Below, piece by piece: positions 24,551-37,096 of a DNA stretch of 64,000 nt. The position numbers and the translations under genes are program-made. Position 1 is the first letter of the stretch; the number at the start of each line of letters is the position of its first letter. Origin of the DNA: Hymenoscyphus infarciens (lineage: Eukaryota > Ascomycota > Leotiomycetes > Helotiales > Helotiaceae); the NCBI GenBank assembly GCA_001414345.1, contig LLCB01000016.1, forward strand, positions 303,528-367,527. The letters are read 5' to 3'. The notes below the pieces were generated by a model. The model had not been told where the DNA came from. It was given only the letters and a program-made list of their open reading frames with translations, and searched no databases.

Positions 24551-25001
24551 TTGAATGTGAGGTTTTTTGTTGAAACACTTTTGCTTATTTGGACTTTTCA
24601 GATTGTAATTGCATTGTGGGTGCTTAAAACAACTTAAGAGGGGCCGGGTTGGTCTAGTGAGTCACTAGGTAACTGAAGCTATTAATTTAGTGGATTTATA
24701 TTCTCAGTGACGTTTTTGTATTAGCTTATCTTTTGAGAAGTAGCAATGAGACAATTACCAAGGAATTTCGTAGGCGAGACTCAATCGGGTGTTTGAAATA
24801 CCTTTGGGTTGTGTGTATACTTTCACCAGCACCACACCACTTAGTTACAAGACAAGTCTCCCATAATTCTTTTCGGGAATAATCTTGCTCCCATCATGAC
24901 TCCAATCTTGGGAAGGAATCGATTGGGCAATTTTAAACACCTCAGGATAACACCACGGCATCAAAGAACCCCCCCTGAGATCAAAGTACTATATTCATAA
25001 T
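24551..25001. other. Intergenic, between tRNA gene and rhodopsin-domain gene
   Basis: Nothing recognisable beyond the upstream flank of the tRNA gene and the 3' end of the next gene. Confidence 0.4.
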
Positions 25002-26210
25002 TCATACACATTCCCTCCCCAATCTCCCCCCAGAAATCACAACCTCAACCCCAAAAGGTTTCCCCCTCTTTCCACGATCCCTTGTCCAATCCCTCGTATA
25101 CCCAGCATGTCCCCTCTCAGGCGGAACCGTAAACCTATCAATCCCCCTCATATTCTGAATAGCGTTGCTCATATTAACCGCGCTCTCCGTTTTTCCAAAG
25201 ATCCTTGGTGCATCAATCATCAAATACGTTCTGACCATGGGAAGGTTCGCCACGATGATACAAACACAAGGATCCATTGTCGTCCAGAGAAAGACCCGAG
25301 CCATTGTGAAGGTGATATCGTGTTTGTGGGCATTAAGGAAAGCGCGCATGCGGAGGATGGATACTGCTGTGTTGCTATTTTCGTTAGGTTTAGATGCAAG
25401 AGAAGAAGGGGAGACGTACAAGATTCCTAGTGAGAACATGGCGATGATTCCTAGCTTTCTTCTTAAATCAATTCGCATGCCCAAGATATAAGGAACGGGC
25501 AGTCCCATGAGTAAAATATCGGTTGAGATATTTACAGCTCCGACTGCAATGTACAATTGCCGAGAATGAAGACAGTATCCCTTTCGTTTCATATCCCAAT
25601 TTTTCGAGAATGGCATGCATATGAATATCGTTTCGAGGACCACGGTTAGTCCCCATAATATGATAATCAAGGAGATAGCGTATGCTGAGAGCCGGAAACT
25701 GCGTAGTGAACCGAAAAGTCTGAAATAGAAGGACATGATTGACATTTTCGCCAGGACTACTTCGATGCCATATAGTGGTCTGACAGCCACGACTATCTGT
25801 GGCAGAGTCAATTGTCATTTTACCTATCGACCAATTGAGTGGAGATACTTTGAGTAGTTTAACAATGTCTTTACGTCGGACATTTTTAGCATGTCGGCCT
25901 ATTCCACCGACGATAACTCCTGCAGGATTTAGAAAGTTATTGAGAAGATTGATGGAGGTCCATACCAGCAGTGTAGAGTCCCACGCTAGCGAACAGTAAA
26001 AACTGAAAGCAGTTAGCAACTACCCTTATGGAGATCTGGACAATGACTTACTAATGCTGCCACAATGAGATAATCGTCCGAGACCAACCTGGCTTTTCGC
26101 AGCCATTTCGACCGAATCCTTAGAATCGTTGTCAAGACAGCAATGACTGTACAAGCGTAAACCACAAGAAGAGGATTCCTTGCATTTCCCACACCCAGGT
26201 CATAAGTCAT
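25002..26210 (-). CDS. Fungal rhodopsin-like domain membrane protein
   Basis: A seven-helix integral membrane protein of the large fungal 'rhodopsin domain' family (PTH11/SAT4-like in part), of unknown or diverse function at the plasma membrane. Five exons, 26052-26210, 25966-26002, 25849-25919, 25420-25796 and 25002-25374, give 338 residues; phases agree at all junctions. The 37-base second exon was found only by splice logic and yields SDDYLIVAALFLLFASVGLY, a typical family sequence. Other signatures: YGIEVVLAKMSIMSFYFRLF, a central Cys-containing loop (CMPFSKNWDMKRKGYC), NISTDILLMGLPVPYIL and FSLGIFNTAVSILRMR. The C-terminus is short and basic and lacks the long tail of many relatives. The start is taken at the ATG giving MTYDLGVGN. 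Function cannot be inferred from the neighbours. Confidence 0.88.
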
Positions 26211-27469
26211 GATCGTGAGTTCCAGACATTGATGCAATTATTTCAAAAAGCTTTGGTAAGATTGCCACATGGAGATGAGAGAAAGATATTCACAAAAGTG
26301 AAGATGCCCCCCGCAATTCAAGTGGATATGTAGTCCTTTACCCGAGAAGGATGGTGGCACAGTTGAAGATGGCGGCGGCACAGGATCTTGAAAAGACACA
26401 CCACAAGTGCGAGCTGACACTACCGAGAAAGTATCCCAGGAACGTCGAGTAGCTGTTGATTCCGCGATTGGATGCCATGCCCTCACTATGGCTTCGGCAC
26501 CTGCATGGAGATTCGGCGAAATATCGATCTTTCACATGGTAAAATTGCATATATTGGAACCGCATTGGGGGGTACACCTTTCCAGCTGCCCGGGTCTCCC
26601 AGAAATGATTGTTTCGCGGTGACATGGCTGCCGTTGAACAGCAAATGAATTGGGGATAACGCAATTGTTAATCAATACACGGTGATTGATTTGTATGTAG
26701 TATGGAATAAGTGAAAAACTTGCTCAACCTCAAAGCTTGCTTGCTTCGGCAGATATTGTCGTGGAGTGTATTGCCACAAGAACTTGAAAATGACATAAAA
26801 AATTGGTACAAAATCATATAATGAACCTCGAGAATGGGAAGAAGAGATAATTCTCCGTCCTCTCATCATGCGACGGAAAGGGTTTGAGCCTGACTTCAGG
26901 CTGACGGACGCGCAAGACGATGCCGTGACCCCGCAATGCCAGACAAGAAGGCTGTTCATCGGGCTAAAAGGATGACGAGGCAAAGGACTGTTTGCTTCTT
27001 GCTCTTTGGAATAATGCGCATGCCTGTGGTGGTTTGGTGATAATAAGAACAAAATCCAAGAAAGCGAGTCGGGTATTGGTTGATGGAATTGACGAAGGCT
27101 GGTTAAAGCTCAATGTTTTCCAGTGTCTAATCGTATGTATGACACTACACGAGCTCCTCTGATTTTTAGGTTGGCGTGTTGGTGTTCGTGTTGGTTACGA
27201 GAATAAGAATGAGTTGGTAGACAGCCGGAAACCTGCCATCTCTTGTTATGTTTGATGTTTGTGGTGTTGAAAGATTGAAGTGTGCCTACCTAGGTACCGA
27301 GTTTACCTCTGTCCGCCACGTGATATTGCTAGGTATCTTCATTTAAAATCTGCCTGGAAAGCCGGAAACCTTGGTAAAACAAACTAATGGCCGATTTTGT
27401 ATAGACAAAGAGTGTCTTGAGGTGTTCGGCAAATGAGGCTATTCATCTAATCAGGAATTCCAACCCAAC
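26211..27469. other. Intergenic region with a TACCTAGGTA palindrome
   Basis: About 1.26 kb without a supported gene. A perfect TACCTAGGTA palindrome is at 27287-27296. Three minus-strand ORFs of 82-126 codons show no domain. Confidence 0.4.
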
Positions 27470-28154
27470 TAGGTCTGCACAACGAATAAAAGCTAGGAAT
27501 ATATTCAGAATATTCACGATTTTCCACAGATAAAATACCCTTCGAATTATTCAAGAATAAGGAGCGTTTAGGGTATAAATAGCAGTCGTTTATTCATAAA
27601 TATTCTATATTCTCGACCCTTTTAGTATAGTTTCCCACTTATCCCTTAAAATTATCCGCTTTAGTCGCTTTCGTCATCTCAATTAGGCTACGCCAGGGCG
27701 TTTCTAGGCTAAAAAGTAGATAAATTATTAAATAAGGTAAAAAGAGTAAAGCCTTTCGACCCTTTTAACGTTGAAACCTTAGTTTAAAGGTCACGTATAT
27801 AATATTTTAGAAAGTGAGGTATTATGTAATACCCTTTGACATAACACCCTATTTCACATGATATAAGTAATAAAGAGTAGAGACGATAGTAATCTAGTAA
27901 TAATAATTAAAAGTAAGTAAATTTATAGTTTAGTTATATTTAAATATATATATAAAAAGGGAGTAAAATTTAACTTATATAAACCCTCTATACTAAGACC
28001 TAGGGGGCGGATATTAAGCTCAATAAATAGAAACTATTCGTAATATATTCATTTAAACTCTTATCGCTCGAATAATCGCTTAAATACTATATATTTATTT
28101 AATATTTATAATGAATAATTAATATTTTATTCATCTATTCGTTGTGCAGACCTA
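27470..28154. mobile_element. hAT-like MITE with perfect TIRs and 8-bp target duplication
   Basis: The ends are perfect 19-bp inverted repeats, TAGGTCTGCACAACGAATA, at 27470-27488 and 28136-28154. Directly outside both ends is the identical 8-bp sequence AACCCAAC (27462-27469 and 28155-28162), a target-site duplication of the length used by hAT transposases. The 685-bp interior is AT-rich with no open frame, so the element is non-autonomous. Confidence 0.9.
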
Positions 28155-28162
28155 AACCCAAC

Positions 28163-28634
28163 CGATAGAGCAACTCCATCTGACTGCATTATTTGTATTG
28201 TTGGTAGGTAGACTCCTACTCAAATGAAAATGTGTTGTCACCCCGTACCTGTCCTGTTCATGCCACTCAGGTTGGAATCTGGGTTGAGCCTTGATAATTC
28301 TAAGGCAGGATTGAACAGACGTCACTGTTGTGTTGTTCGCTTCGCTTTGCGGCCTCTTGACAGGGGGCAGCTGGAAACTAGCGTCCCGACTCTGGCCAAC
28401 ACCCTCAGTCAGCAGAAACATTTCGAGACTCAGATGCCCGCCCCATTCATTAATTCAGCCTCCCTCAAACTCCTCACATGATACTCGTGCTCTCTCTCTC
28501 TCAAGTCGCACCTCACCTGTCGACTCTCCCAGCGCCACCGTGTCAACATCACCGAGCATCAATCTCCAGCCCTTGGCCTATCGCCCATCCATTGAGCGAA
28601 CCAGGCAGATCAAGGCTCCGGAGGGACACGGAAA
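28163..28634. other. Upstream region of the EFR3 gene
   Basis: Short ORFs here (80-102 codons) have no domain. The TC-rich stretch near 28484-28560 resembles a fungal promoter and 5' leader. Confidence 0.4.
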
Positions 28635-31600
28635 ATGATCTCGATACGGGAAAAATGTCGCCCCAAACACCAAGTACTCATTCTCAAGTGCTATCCCAGG
28701 ACGACCAAGGGCGCAGTTGATGTCAAGCCCAATTCCAGCGAACTCAGCTATCTCCTTTACTATGCGACGACGCGTCGGAGCAAGGTGCAGAAGGTGGGTG
28801 CCTTCCTGGAGAAGAAGACAGCCAGTGATGTTTGGCGAGCAAGAATAGGGTATGTAGAGAAGGCGTTTTTATGCTGCATGCATACATAATCTGGTGGGCC
28901 TGCTAATCAGGTCGATGTATAGAAATGTTCAAGTCACCCTCCAAATCCTCGAAGGCATGATCGAAAAGGCTCCCCGAGACCTCCCACTCTATGCGAATTA
29001 TGTCCTCAAGATTCTTGTCATCATACTGCGATCGCGCGATATTACCATGGTGGAATCCTCACTCCCGACCTTTAAAGCATTCTGCGATCACCACGATGGT
29101 GCCTCTCTTTCGGCTGACCAGGAATACCTACACCAGTACGAGGAAATTGTCAAAATATACTCCTCCTTTGCCGCACCAAACCCACCACCGACGAAGCCTC
29201 CGATCAGTGCACCAGTTGCCATACGATGGAGAAATGTGGGGTTACAGGCAATCAATAGTGTGGCATCCTCAGAAGCGTTGGCCTCCCTAGCTGGGAAACA
29301 GCTGAATGTGATAATCCCGATGGTGTTGGAAAATCTCTGGACGGATAACGAGGAATTGGTGGGGATTTTGGAGACAAGGGTTCAGCGAGAAGTGAAGACT
29401 GACGCGGAGAAGACATTATTGAAGAGAAGAATCAGTAATGCTACGGTTCAGACGGTTGATACCACTGCTGAGGATAATGCTGCCGCTCTTTCTGCCACAA
29501 CCGCCGATGCAGACAAACTTGCAGAGGAAAACATTGGTGTTTTAGCTATGCAATGTTTAAAACAAATCTTCATTGTACCCAACCGGACCCAGATACATGG
29601 AGCGACGACAGCCACTTTGTCTTTTATCGCTGAACACGTTGCTCAAAGTGCGACGAATGAGAAGGCAGATGGGAATCGCTACTGTGGCTGGGCAACTAGA
29701 ATATTCGAAATGATTGCCCAATGGACTCCGGTCCAGGATCGATATGTCATTTTGGTCACTGCGATGGACGTTTTGGTGCGAAGCCCGGTGGTGGAGGAGC
29801 ACCTACAAGAGCAATTGGTGTTTGCGACAATGATAGATTCGCTATTGAAATCGGAAACGATCAATCTCATTGGCTTGAGTGTGATGGACGTTTTGCTTGG
29901 CCTGATAAAGCATGTGGTGAAGCTCCTTCAGTTGAGCGGAAATCCCCTAGAATCTACCAAAACCGGAAAAGGAGAGTCGCCTGAGCTGGGTGTGTCAAAA
30001 CCGAGTCCTTTAAGAAGAGAACTTTTGGCACGTCTCCAAAATTGCGTTGGTCATTTGGCCACACATGTTTACTATGGCGATCAAATATCCGACATGGTCT
30101 CTGCGCTTCTTATGCGATTAAAACCTTCGCCATCTTCAACTGCCACTACGATTGCCTCGATCGAAAACCCCAACCCTGCTTCTTTGGGCTCTGTCAATGA
30201 CTTGCTCGACGATACCAGGACTGACGGGTTCTTTTTGTTTGGTACTGCTAAGGTTAAAGCTTTGGAGGCCATCAAGGCAATTCTTCTTGTTGCAAGCCAC
30301 CGGAAAAATGTTGTTGGTGGAGCGAGTCTAGGGCGAAGCCCCGTTCCCATCAAAGTCTGGGAAGGTACCCAATGGCTACTGAGAGATAATGATATCAGAG
30401 TGAGAAAGGCCTACATTGATGCATTCTCAACTTGGTTAGAGACCGAGACCACAAAAGCTCATCTCCGTGTACCGGATGAGAAGCCAAAATTATCACCGAA
30501 ACTCTCACCTCGGAACGGACAGAACAATTCTTCCACAAAGCTCTCAAAGCGCGTGGTATCCAACGCATCCCAGAAGGAGAAAACTAGCCAACCACCAAGG
30601 ACTACTTTCCTGGAGCTCCTCCATCTCGCAATCTACGAAAACTCCCTTCAGTTTGTTGATAGCGAATCGGATTTCGTTCTGTTGCATTTCTTGCTTGCCA
30701 ACCTCGTCAAGAAATTAGGGGTGAACGCCGTTAAAAGTGGACTACCTATGATTTACCGACTTCAAGAGGACATTTTAGAGGCAGAAACACCTATAGCAAA
30801 AATAAGAATGGGGAGTCTCTGCCACGGATACTTCTGGATATTGAGCGAGCTGTTCGATTTTGATACATCTCCTGTGGGCCAAGTGATTCACGAAGAAATA
30901 CATCGACGACGAAGTAAGATGTTCTGGGTCGATAGGATTTGTCTGCCGCCAGTCACTATCAGTAGAATCGGGACTCCTGGAACGAGCACACCAGAAAAAG
31001 CACTTCCTATGGAGAAGGTAGAGTCTGAGGGCCTCACTCCTTTTGATGATCGATTTGAAATGGTGAAACTCATCTCACTTTCCTATGCAGAATCCTTGAC
31101 GGTATCACCAGCAATCAGTCCTCCAACTTCACCTGGTCGGTCGTTTACCAACCCGATACTTAACACCAGCCCTTCTGCTATGCAAGATGTTCAATTACCA
31201 GAGAAGGCCAAAGACCAGATGATGTCAGAGTGGAACAAGGAGGAAGTTATTGCTCTTGCCCAGGAAGGAAGCAAGTCTGTCTCCCTCAATGGATCAAAAT
31301 CTGGCACAAATGCGACTCGACACCGAAAATACCTTGCCGTCAACGGTGATATGAATACTGGGGAGACTAATAGTCGAACACAATCACCTCCTGGTGGCAT
31401 CTTAACTCATCACCAACACCGCAAGCCGGACACTTCGTATGGACTTCTTGGCGGTCTTTCTGGGCTGCACAATCTCAGGAAAGGAAGCGGAAATTCAGGG
31501 TCGCCTGCAAGTGACTCAAGTCGCAATTCTGTCACAAGGGTAGACCATCTCAAGAAAATTCTCTCTGGTCAAGCAGACGCTCCACCAAGAACCCGAGGAG

Positions 31601-32115
31601 CTGGAGCTGCATACAGCGACGCCAGTAGCTCAAGCATGGTTAGCTACGACTTTACCGCGTCTGATGTTTCTTACGACCCCGGCGCGGGGAATCAGAACGA
31701 TCCTATGGAGCGATCAGTCTCTCTGCGTGAACCAAACAGGAAATCAAGATCCAAATCTAGGGACAGAGTTGTTTCTGGTGGGGACCATCAACGACCCGCT
31801 ACATCTCACCCTACCACAGTCAGAACAGATCCCAATCTTCATTTTGACGGGCAGGGTTTGGATTCGGTACCTCCGGTTCCACCTCTTCCATCCTCACTTA
31901 CGGGAGATAGCACATCTGTTCATGATCATGCATTCGCGAACACAACACCGAAAAAGGGACAGCAAAACAAGGACGACGCCAAGCCAAGAGGGACGAGTTA
32001 TGGGAGTGGAATATGGGGAGAGGAGCCAGCTACAGTAGATCTAGAAAGTCTGCTTCGAGCGATCGACACGACGGCGGGCCAGAAGGGGAATGTATCTTTC
32101 AACCCGCCTTATTGA
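28635..32115 (+). CDS. EFR3: EFR3 plasma-membrane scaffold protein
   Basis: EFR3 anchors phosphatidylinositol 4-kinase (Stt4 with Ypp1) to the plasma membrane in eukaryotes. Exons 28635-28849 and 28923-32115 give 1135 residues. The first exon carries the diagnostic KCRPKHQVLILKCYPR and KPNSSELSYLLYYATTRRSK; cysteines 8 and 19 could be acylated for membrane attachment. The second exon continues NVQVTLQILEGMIEKAP, followed by a long helical (HEAT/ARM-like) part to about residue 720 and then a Ser/Pro-rich disordered tail with RKSRSKSRDR. Two acceptors are possible: 28911 adds SMYR, while 28923 gives the smoother RIG-NVQVTLQIL and a better distance from the CTAAT branch site, so I prefer it. The length fits filamentous-fungal EFR3. 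Confidence 0.92.
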
Positions 32116-33885
32116 ACATATGGTACATACGATTGCACATACGGGATTGGGATTCGATGGGAAATGTACTTGTATTCTTTTATAGATTGGGAGCGGGTGG
32201 CGCTTTTGGGATGGCGTACTTCGCTACGGGAAGGCGTTGCATTACATTTTTGACGATTAAGCGTTGTACATTTTGGAAAATAATGATAATAGTTATGGTT
32301 ATGGTTAATTTGTTTCCTTTCTCTCTATATATTTCTCTCAGATTGAGCTATCAGTCCGAGTTCCAAGACCGGCCCAAGAGCCATGCTGAGTCACCCCACG
32401 TTTTCTTTTCCGAGAGGCCGCATACAACAGGCCTCCTCATAAACTTGTTTTATAATTCACCGTCGAGGCTCGTTCTTAAAAACGGTCTCCAGCCCTATAA
32501 CGAGTTACAGGAATGCCATTCGCCGGAGCACGATTTGTGGTCCGCACGAAATGCGAACCACGCTTCCAAGGTTTTCCTGCAGCCTGTCATGCAGCCCTCC
32601 GCGCGAGTGCGGCGGCGCCGAAGGTGTCCTCGTCCAGTCACAGGAAGGGAGGAGTCCTGAAAGTCCTGCATATTTTGGAGCCGAGTCCTGCGACTTGCTT
32701 GTGAGGTTGTGAGGGATAGCCTTGAGGACTTGAGGTCGTTGTTTTATGATTGATGGATTTGTGGATTTGTGGATTGCGAATTTGGGCTTTTATGCTTCGT
32801 TCTTGTCATTGTTTTTAGGTTGTTTGGGACGGTTGAGAGGGGTACCCCTCATCCCCTCCGCCTTCTGGATTATGAGTTACCTACGGAATGAATTGGATTC
32901 AATTCGAGCTTGGTTTTGGTATTGATTACTACTATATCTGTATATCAACCTATATCAATCATTTCACGACAGCATCTAACTCTCGATGCCCTAAAGAGTT
33001 TACCGGTATTCAATTCCAAGGCAACTGCTGTAGGGGATAGGAGTGGAGTCCTTGACACTATGCTTAGGACTCGTTCTGCAAGTCGCAATGATTGCACCAC
33101 AATCACGACTTTGGTGTTTTTTATGAAGATGTTGCCGCTCACAAGAAGCTTCGGCAGTTTCTCCTGTAGCGTAGTCGGGCGTTTGTCACAAATGCCGTTT
33201 TCTCTTTGAAGATTTTAGTTGAGGCGTATACTGCCTCACAGTCTGCCCCGCGATGGTTCTCGCTTCTGGCTGGCCAAGGAGCAAGGCGAGGAACGAGGCA
33301 ATCGCACCCACTCTTTTATTCAGCTGGCTTGCACACTTCACTTCTTCACCCCCCAAGAAAGACGATTGTCTATCACGCCACCTATTGGACAATCCGGATC
33401 AGCAGAAATCCGACTCCAATCCGAAGAGGTTAGCCCGACCGACTCGGTGAACATGCCTGTGGTGTGTGGTGCGGTGAACGAGGCTCGGCTTGCTTACCAC
33501 TTTCTCCACCCGACTACCCCCCCAAACCCTGGACCCCCAACCCTCTTCTCTCTCTCCTCTCTCTCCTCTCTCTCCTTCCCCAAACTCAGTACTGTACGTA
33601 GATGCCATACGTACCCGTACTGCTACCCCAAATTCCAACCTCTGTCGAGTGGCTTTGCCTCGTGGGAAGTCCTGGAGCACTGAACCAAGTCCTGACATCT
33701 CATATGACGCTGCATCTTTCTCATCACCAGGAATTCAATAACATTTTGACTCATGACTTATATCGCCATCAGTGGAAACATGGAACCCCATTTCGTCCCT
33801 TTTGCTTGAATCATATCGTTGTTTGTTTGTAGCGCTCCCTCCACACTGAACGCCACACCCCCCGGTTCCTGAGTAGTCAGTCACC
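32116..33885. other. Intergenic region
   Basis: About 1.8 kb with the EFR3 3' UTR and the promoter of the next gene. A CT microsatellite (CTCTCTCCTCTCTC type, about 33545-33585) lies 300 bases before the next start. A 215-codon frame at 32013-32660 overlaps the EFR3 end and is treated as chance. Confidence 0.45.
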
Positions 33886-36800
33886 ATGTCGTTCCTAAGC
33901 AAGCGGAGTCGAAGCCAGAGATCCTTCATACGTGGGAGCGAAGAGATCACGGTAAGGAGGGTCGAAACAAATGATGAGATCCAATGTCGTAACGATACGC
34001 TCCCGGCGGGGAGCTCGGTGCCTCCCAACCTGAATGCGACCGACTTTGCGCTTTTCGATTCTTGCGTGTAAGATATCGTGATGTCTCGAGAGGTGTATTT
34101 CTAACTCAGGTGTAGCCGTCGCAAATCATCCAAACACAGCTCATCGCATCTGCGTTTCCTGGCATGGGTTGCATACACGCGAAAGTTCACAGATGAACCT
34201 ATTACTCGGGAGGAAAGAAGGACATGTCCTCTACTCTGGTGCCGCGCGGTCTTCGAGGATCAAGAGGCAATGCTTCAACACGTGTGGGATTGCGAACATT
34301 TATCAAAGGGACTTTACTGGTGTTTTCATTGCCAGAAGCCGGAACGAGTAGGATCTTTTCAATGCAAGAGGTGTCAAGGAACTCCCTCGAAGACGGATAG
34401 AATTGCGACTGTCGCAAAGAGAATCTTTTCCAAGTTGGGATCGAAGCATCACAGAACCCCAAAGACATCGGAACCAGAACCCGAACCAGATATGGCCATC
34501 GCTAAATATCCCGAGATTTCGAAAACTTTAGAAAACCACCCAGACTTCTCAACAATGTATGACGTCGGTCCAGCAGGAGATTATAGCTCGCAGGAGCTTC
34601 CACGTACTACTGGGTTGTTGGGATCAGGTACAGACTGGACGATGAGAGTATCGCAAGAATTACCTGATACTCAAATTTGCGAGATGATCGGATCTGAATG
34701 TCCTATGGAGCTCAGCACCGGTGCAGAGGATAATTGGTTACCCCAAAGTTATCAAGCAAGCCAAGACAATTGGTTCACACCAGACCTTCCATCGGGCTCA
34801 AAAGACATGAACCCAACTCCAAAAAGTCGTGGAAGTCTCGATCTTCTCCCTCCTTTAAATACCCAATTGCCCCGTCCGAATCAAGGCCGAGTATACTCGG
34901 ATTTTCACAACGACTGGACGGATGAGCCCATGTCTGCCACGATAGTGTCGCCCTTGAGTGCGGATGGTCGTTGTGATGACCGATTTGCGTCCATCTTCCA
35001 AGAGATATCGCCCACCGATACGGATATGAGTGGAAATTCATTCCTTACAGACTCGGGATATACCAGTGCGACGGTAGCATCAACATGGAGTAGCTCTTCG
35101 ATGGCCAATTTCGAATTGCATCCGGGTTTCAACGAGCCAAGGGGAAAGAAACGTTATCGCGATGAGATTGAGAACCAGACGCATTCAATTGACGCAGTCG
35201 TGTCGAGGAATAGTTCGACAAAGTCAACAGAGTCGGTCTCTCAACAACAGCCTGAGGCGATCGAGGCTGTGAGTAGTACACATTCCCCAAGTAGATGTCC
35301 TAGTACCAAAAAGCCCAAGATGCAATCGCCACACTGGTCGAGTGCTGCAACTCTAATTCAGTCATTTTCCGAGGTTTTAGATGCCCATATACGGCACACC
35401 AAGAGAATTCTTCGGGAAATGCCAGCTACGCCAATCACTACCGAGTTACTCGCTATGTCTAGAACTTCAATGGTATCAATTGGCCTGGAAGCACTGGCGG
35501 GGATTATCGAAGGACGAAATCCGACAGCTATCGTTCAGGCTTTTGCGTTTACCCATATTGCTTGCGCTTTTTCAATAGCCATCGATCATGACGAAATTAA
35601 GGTTCATACTCAAGAATGGTTTCAAGATTCCTTGTCGTGGGTTTCTGATCTTGGATCTGAGAGGCAGCGAACAAGCTATGCTCAAATTGCAAAAGCTTTA
35701 TGGCAACCTGTTGATTCGTTGAAGGAAGGTATCTTCCCACGACTGTTTTCCGCTGGCAACGAGAATAGGCTGTTCTTGGCTTGCAAGAGGTTCCTCGACG
35801 GTAGGTTGTTCTCAAAACAGGAAGGGTTACGCTAACAATTTGTAGTTCTTGAAAGCTTTGGCTCTTCTGATAAGGTTCCTTCGGATAGTGAGAAGATAAT
35901 AGCTTGCCAAACAACATTTGCCAAATCTGCACAAAGACAGGTCATCGACGAGCTGATCAAGACTGCAAGCATCGAAGCTTTTATTGAAGATGTGGTCAAG
36001 GTCGAGAAACGTTTAAATCGTGGTTACATCCAAAACGGTCGAGAATTGGAACTGGAACTGATGTGTGCTGGAAAGGTAAGCCAACAAACCCATTTTCAAA
36101 TCCTGATCTTATATTGACATTCAGCAGCTTGCATCCCAATCTGAACTTGCCTACACACGATTTCTATCACACGTGACCCATCTGTGCAACTCTCTCTATG
36201 GACCATCACCTATTCGAGAACGCGCAGTGTACCATATCCAAGATATCTCGCTTATCAAGAAGCTTCTTCCCGAAGAATTATATAATGAACAAAACGACGA
36301 GGAAGAAAGGGAGTTCGAACTGGAACTAGAAGATGATCTACCTATTGGATTTGAGGTTGGTATGCTGGGAACGTGTGAAGATCAACTCCGAGGTGCGAAT
36401 GGGTGTGTCCGACACGTGGATGAGGACTTTGAGGACGATTTGTAAGTCTCTAATTAGACATCAACTAGTCCCAACTAACGTTTGGGCAGCTCTCGTCTGC
36501 ACGAGCAACCCCGCTCTCCCCTCCTCACGGTCCCAGTTCGACGATCAAAATCCGATCAAAAACGGCCTTCAAACTCCGAACCCTCCCGTTCCACTTCATC
36601 AACGCAACCGAGTACCCATCGAAGACGTCCAAAATCCAAGAACCCTACCTCCCATCCCTCCCTTCCTCCACCCGAAAAAGAATCCGCCTACCTCTCCCCC
36701 GAATCAAATTCCTCGCCCAACCAACTTATCCCCTCAACACCCTCCCTCCCAAGTCACCAATGCTCACTCTGCGATTACATACCTGCGGGAGAAGAGAAAT

Positions 36801-37096
36801 GGAAAGCTTCGAATCTGCGGAGACATAGGAGGACTCAACATGCGGCTGCGGATACGAAGGGAGCGCATGTATGTAAATGGCCTGGGTGTACGAAAAGTTT
36901 TACGAGGAGCGATAATTTGAGGAGCCATATGAGGGATAAAGGGCATGGGTTGAGTATGAAGGGTGGTGACGAACCAGAAGAAGACGAGGAGGAGGAGGAA
37001 AAGGACGATAGTGATGGTGCGCCGCTGATTCGAGGGTCTAAGGGTGGGGAAGGCGAGGAGAGAGGGAGTAAGAGGAGGAGACTGATGGGGAGGTGA
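33886..37096 (+). CDS. Large zinc-finger protein, probable transcription factor
   Basis: A probable nuclear DNA-binding regulator. Five exons, 33886-34067, 34116-35800, 35846-36075, 36128-36441 and 36490-37096, give 1005 residues, in phase throughout. The second exon may instead start at 34110 and the fourth at 36125. Near the N-terminus lies an atypical C-X4-C-X12-H-X3-C finger (C98, C103, H116, C120) followed by C130-X2-C133-X10-C144-X2-C147. The middle is Ser/Pro-rich and disordered, then a helical region (about 480-640) including TTELLAMSRTSMVSIGLEAL. Acidic EEEREFELELEDD lies before the last exon. The C-terminal part has two C2H2 fingers from about residue 895: CSLCDY...NLRRHRRTQH and CKWPGCTKSFTRSDNLRSHM. 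An acidic-basic tail ends KRRRLMGR, a possible nuclear signal. The target genes are unknown. Confidence 0.88.

Noticed and set aside
25966..26019. Reading straight through exon 2 of the rhodopsin-domain gene in the longer open frame
   Set aside because: That frame gives an atypical insert and does not match the phase of the upstream exon; the 37-base exon restores the family sequence and both phases.
26238..27052. Minus-strand ORFs upstream of the rhodopsin-domain gene
   Set aside because: They do not join in frame to the gene and show no membrane or domain pattern.
32013..32660. 215-codon plus-strand frame after EFR3
   Set aside because: It overlaps the EFR3 coding end in another frame and runs through a likely 3' UTR; no domain and odd composition.
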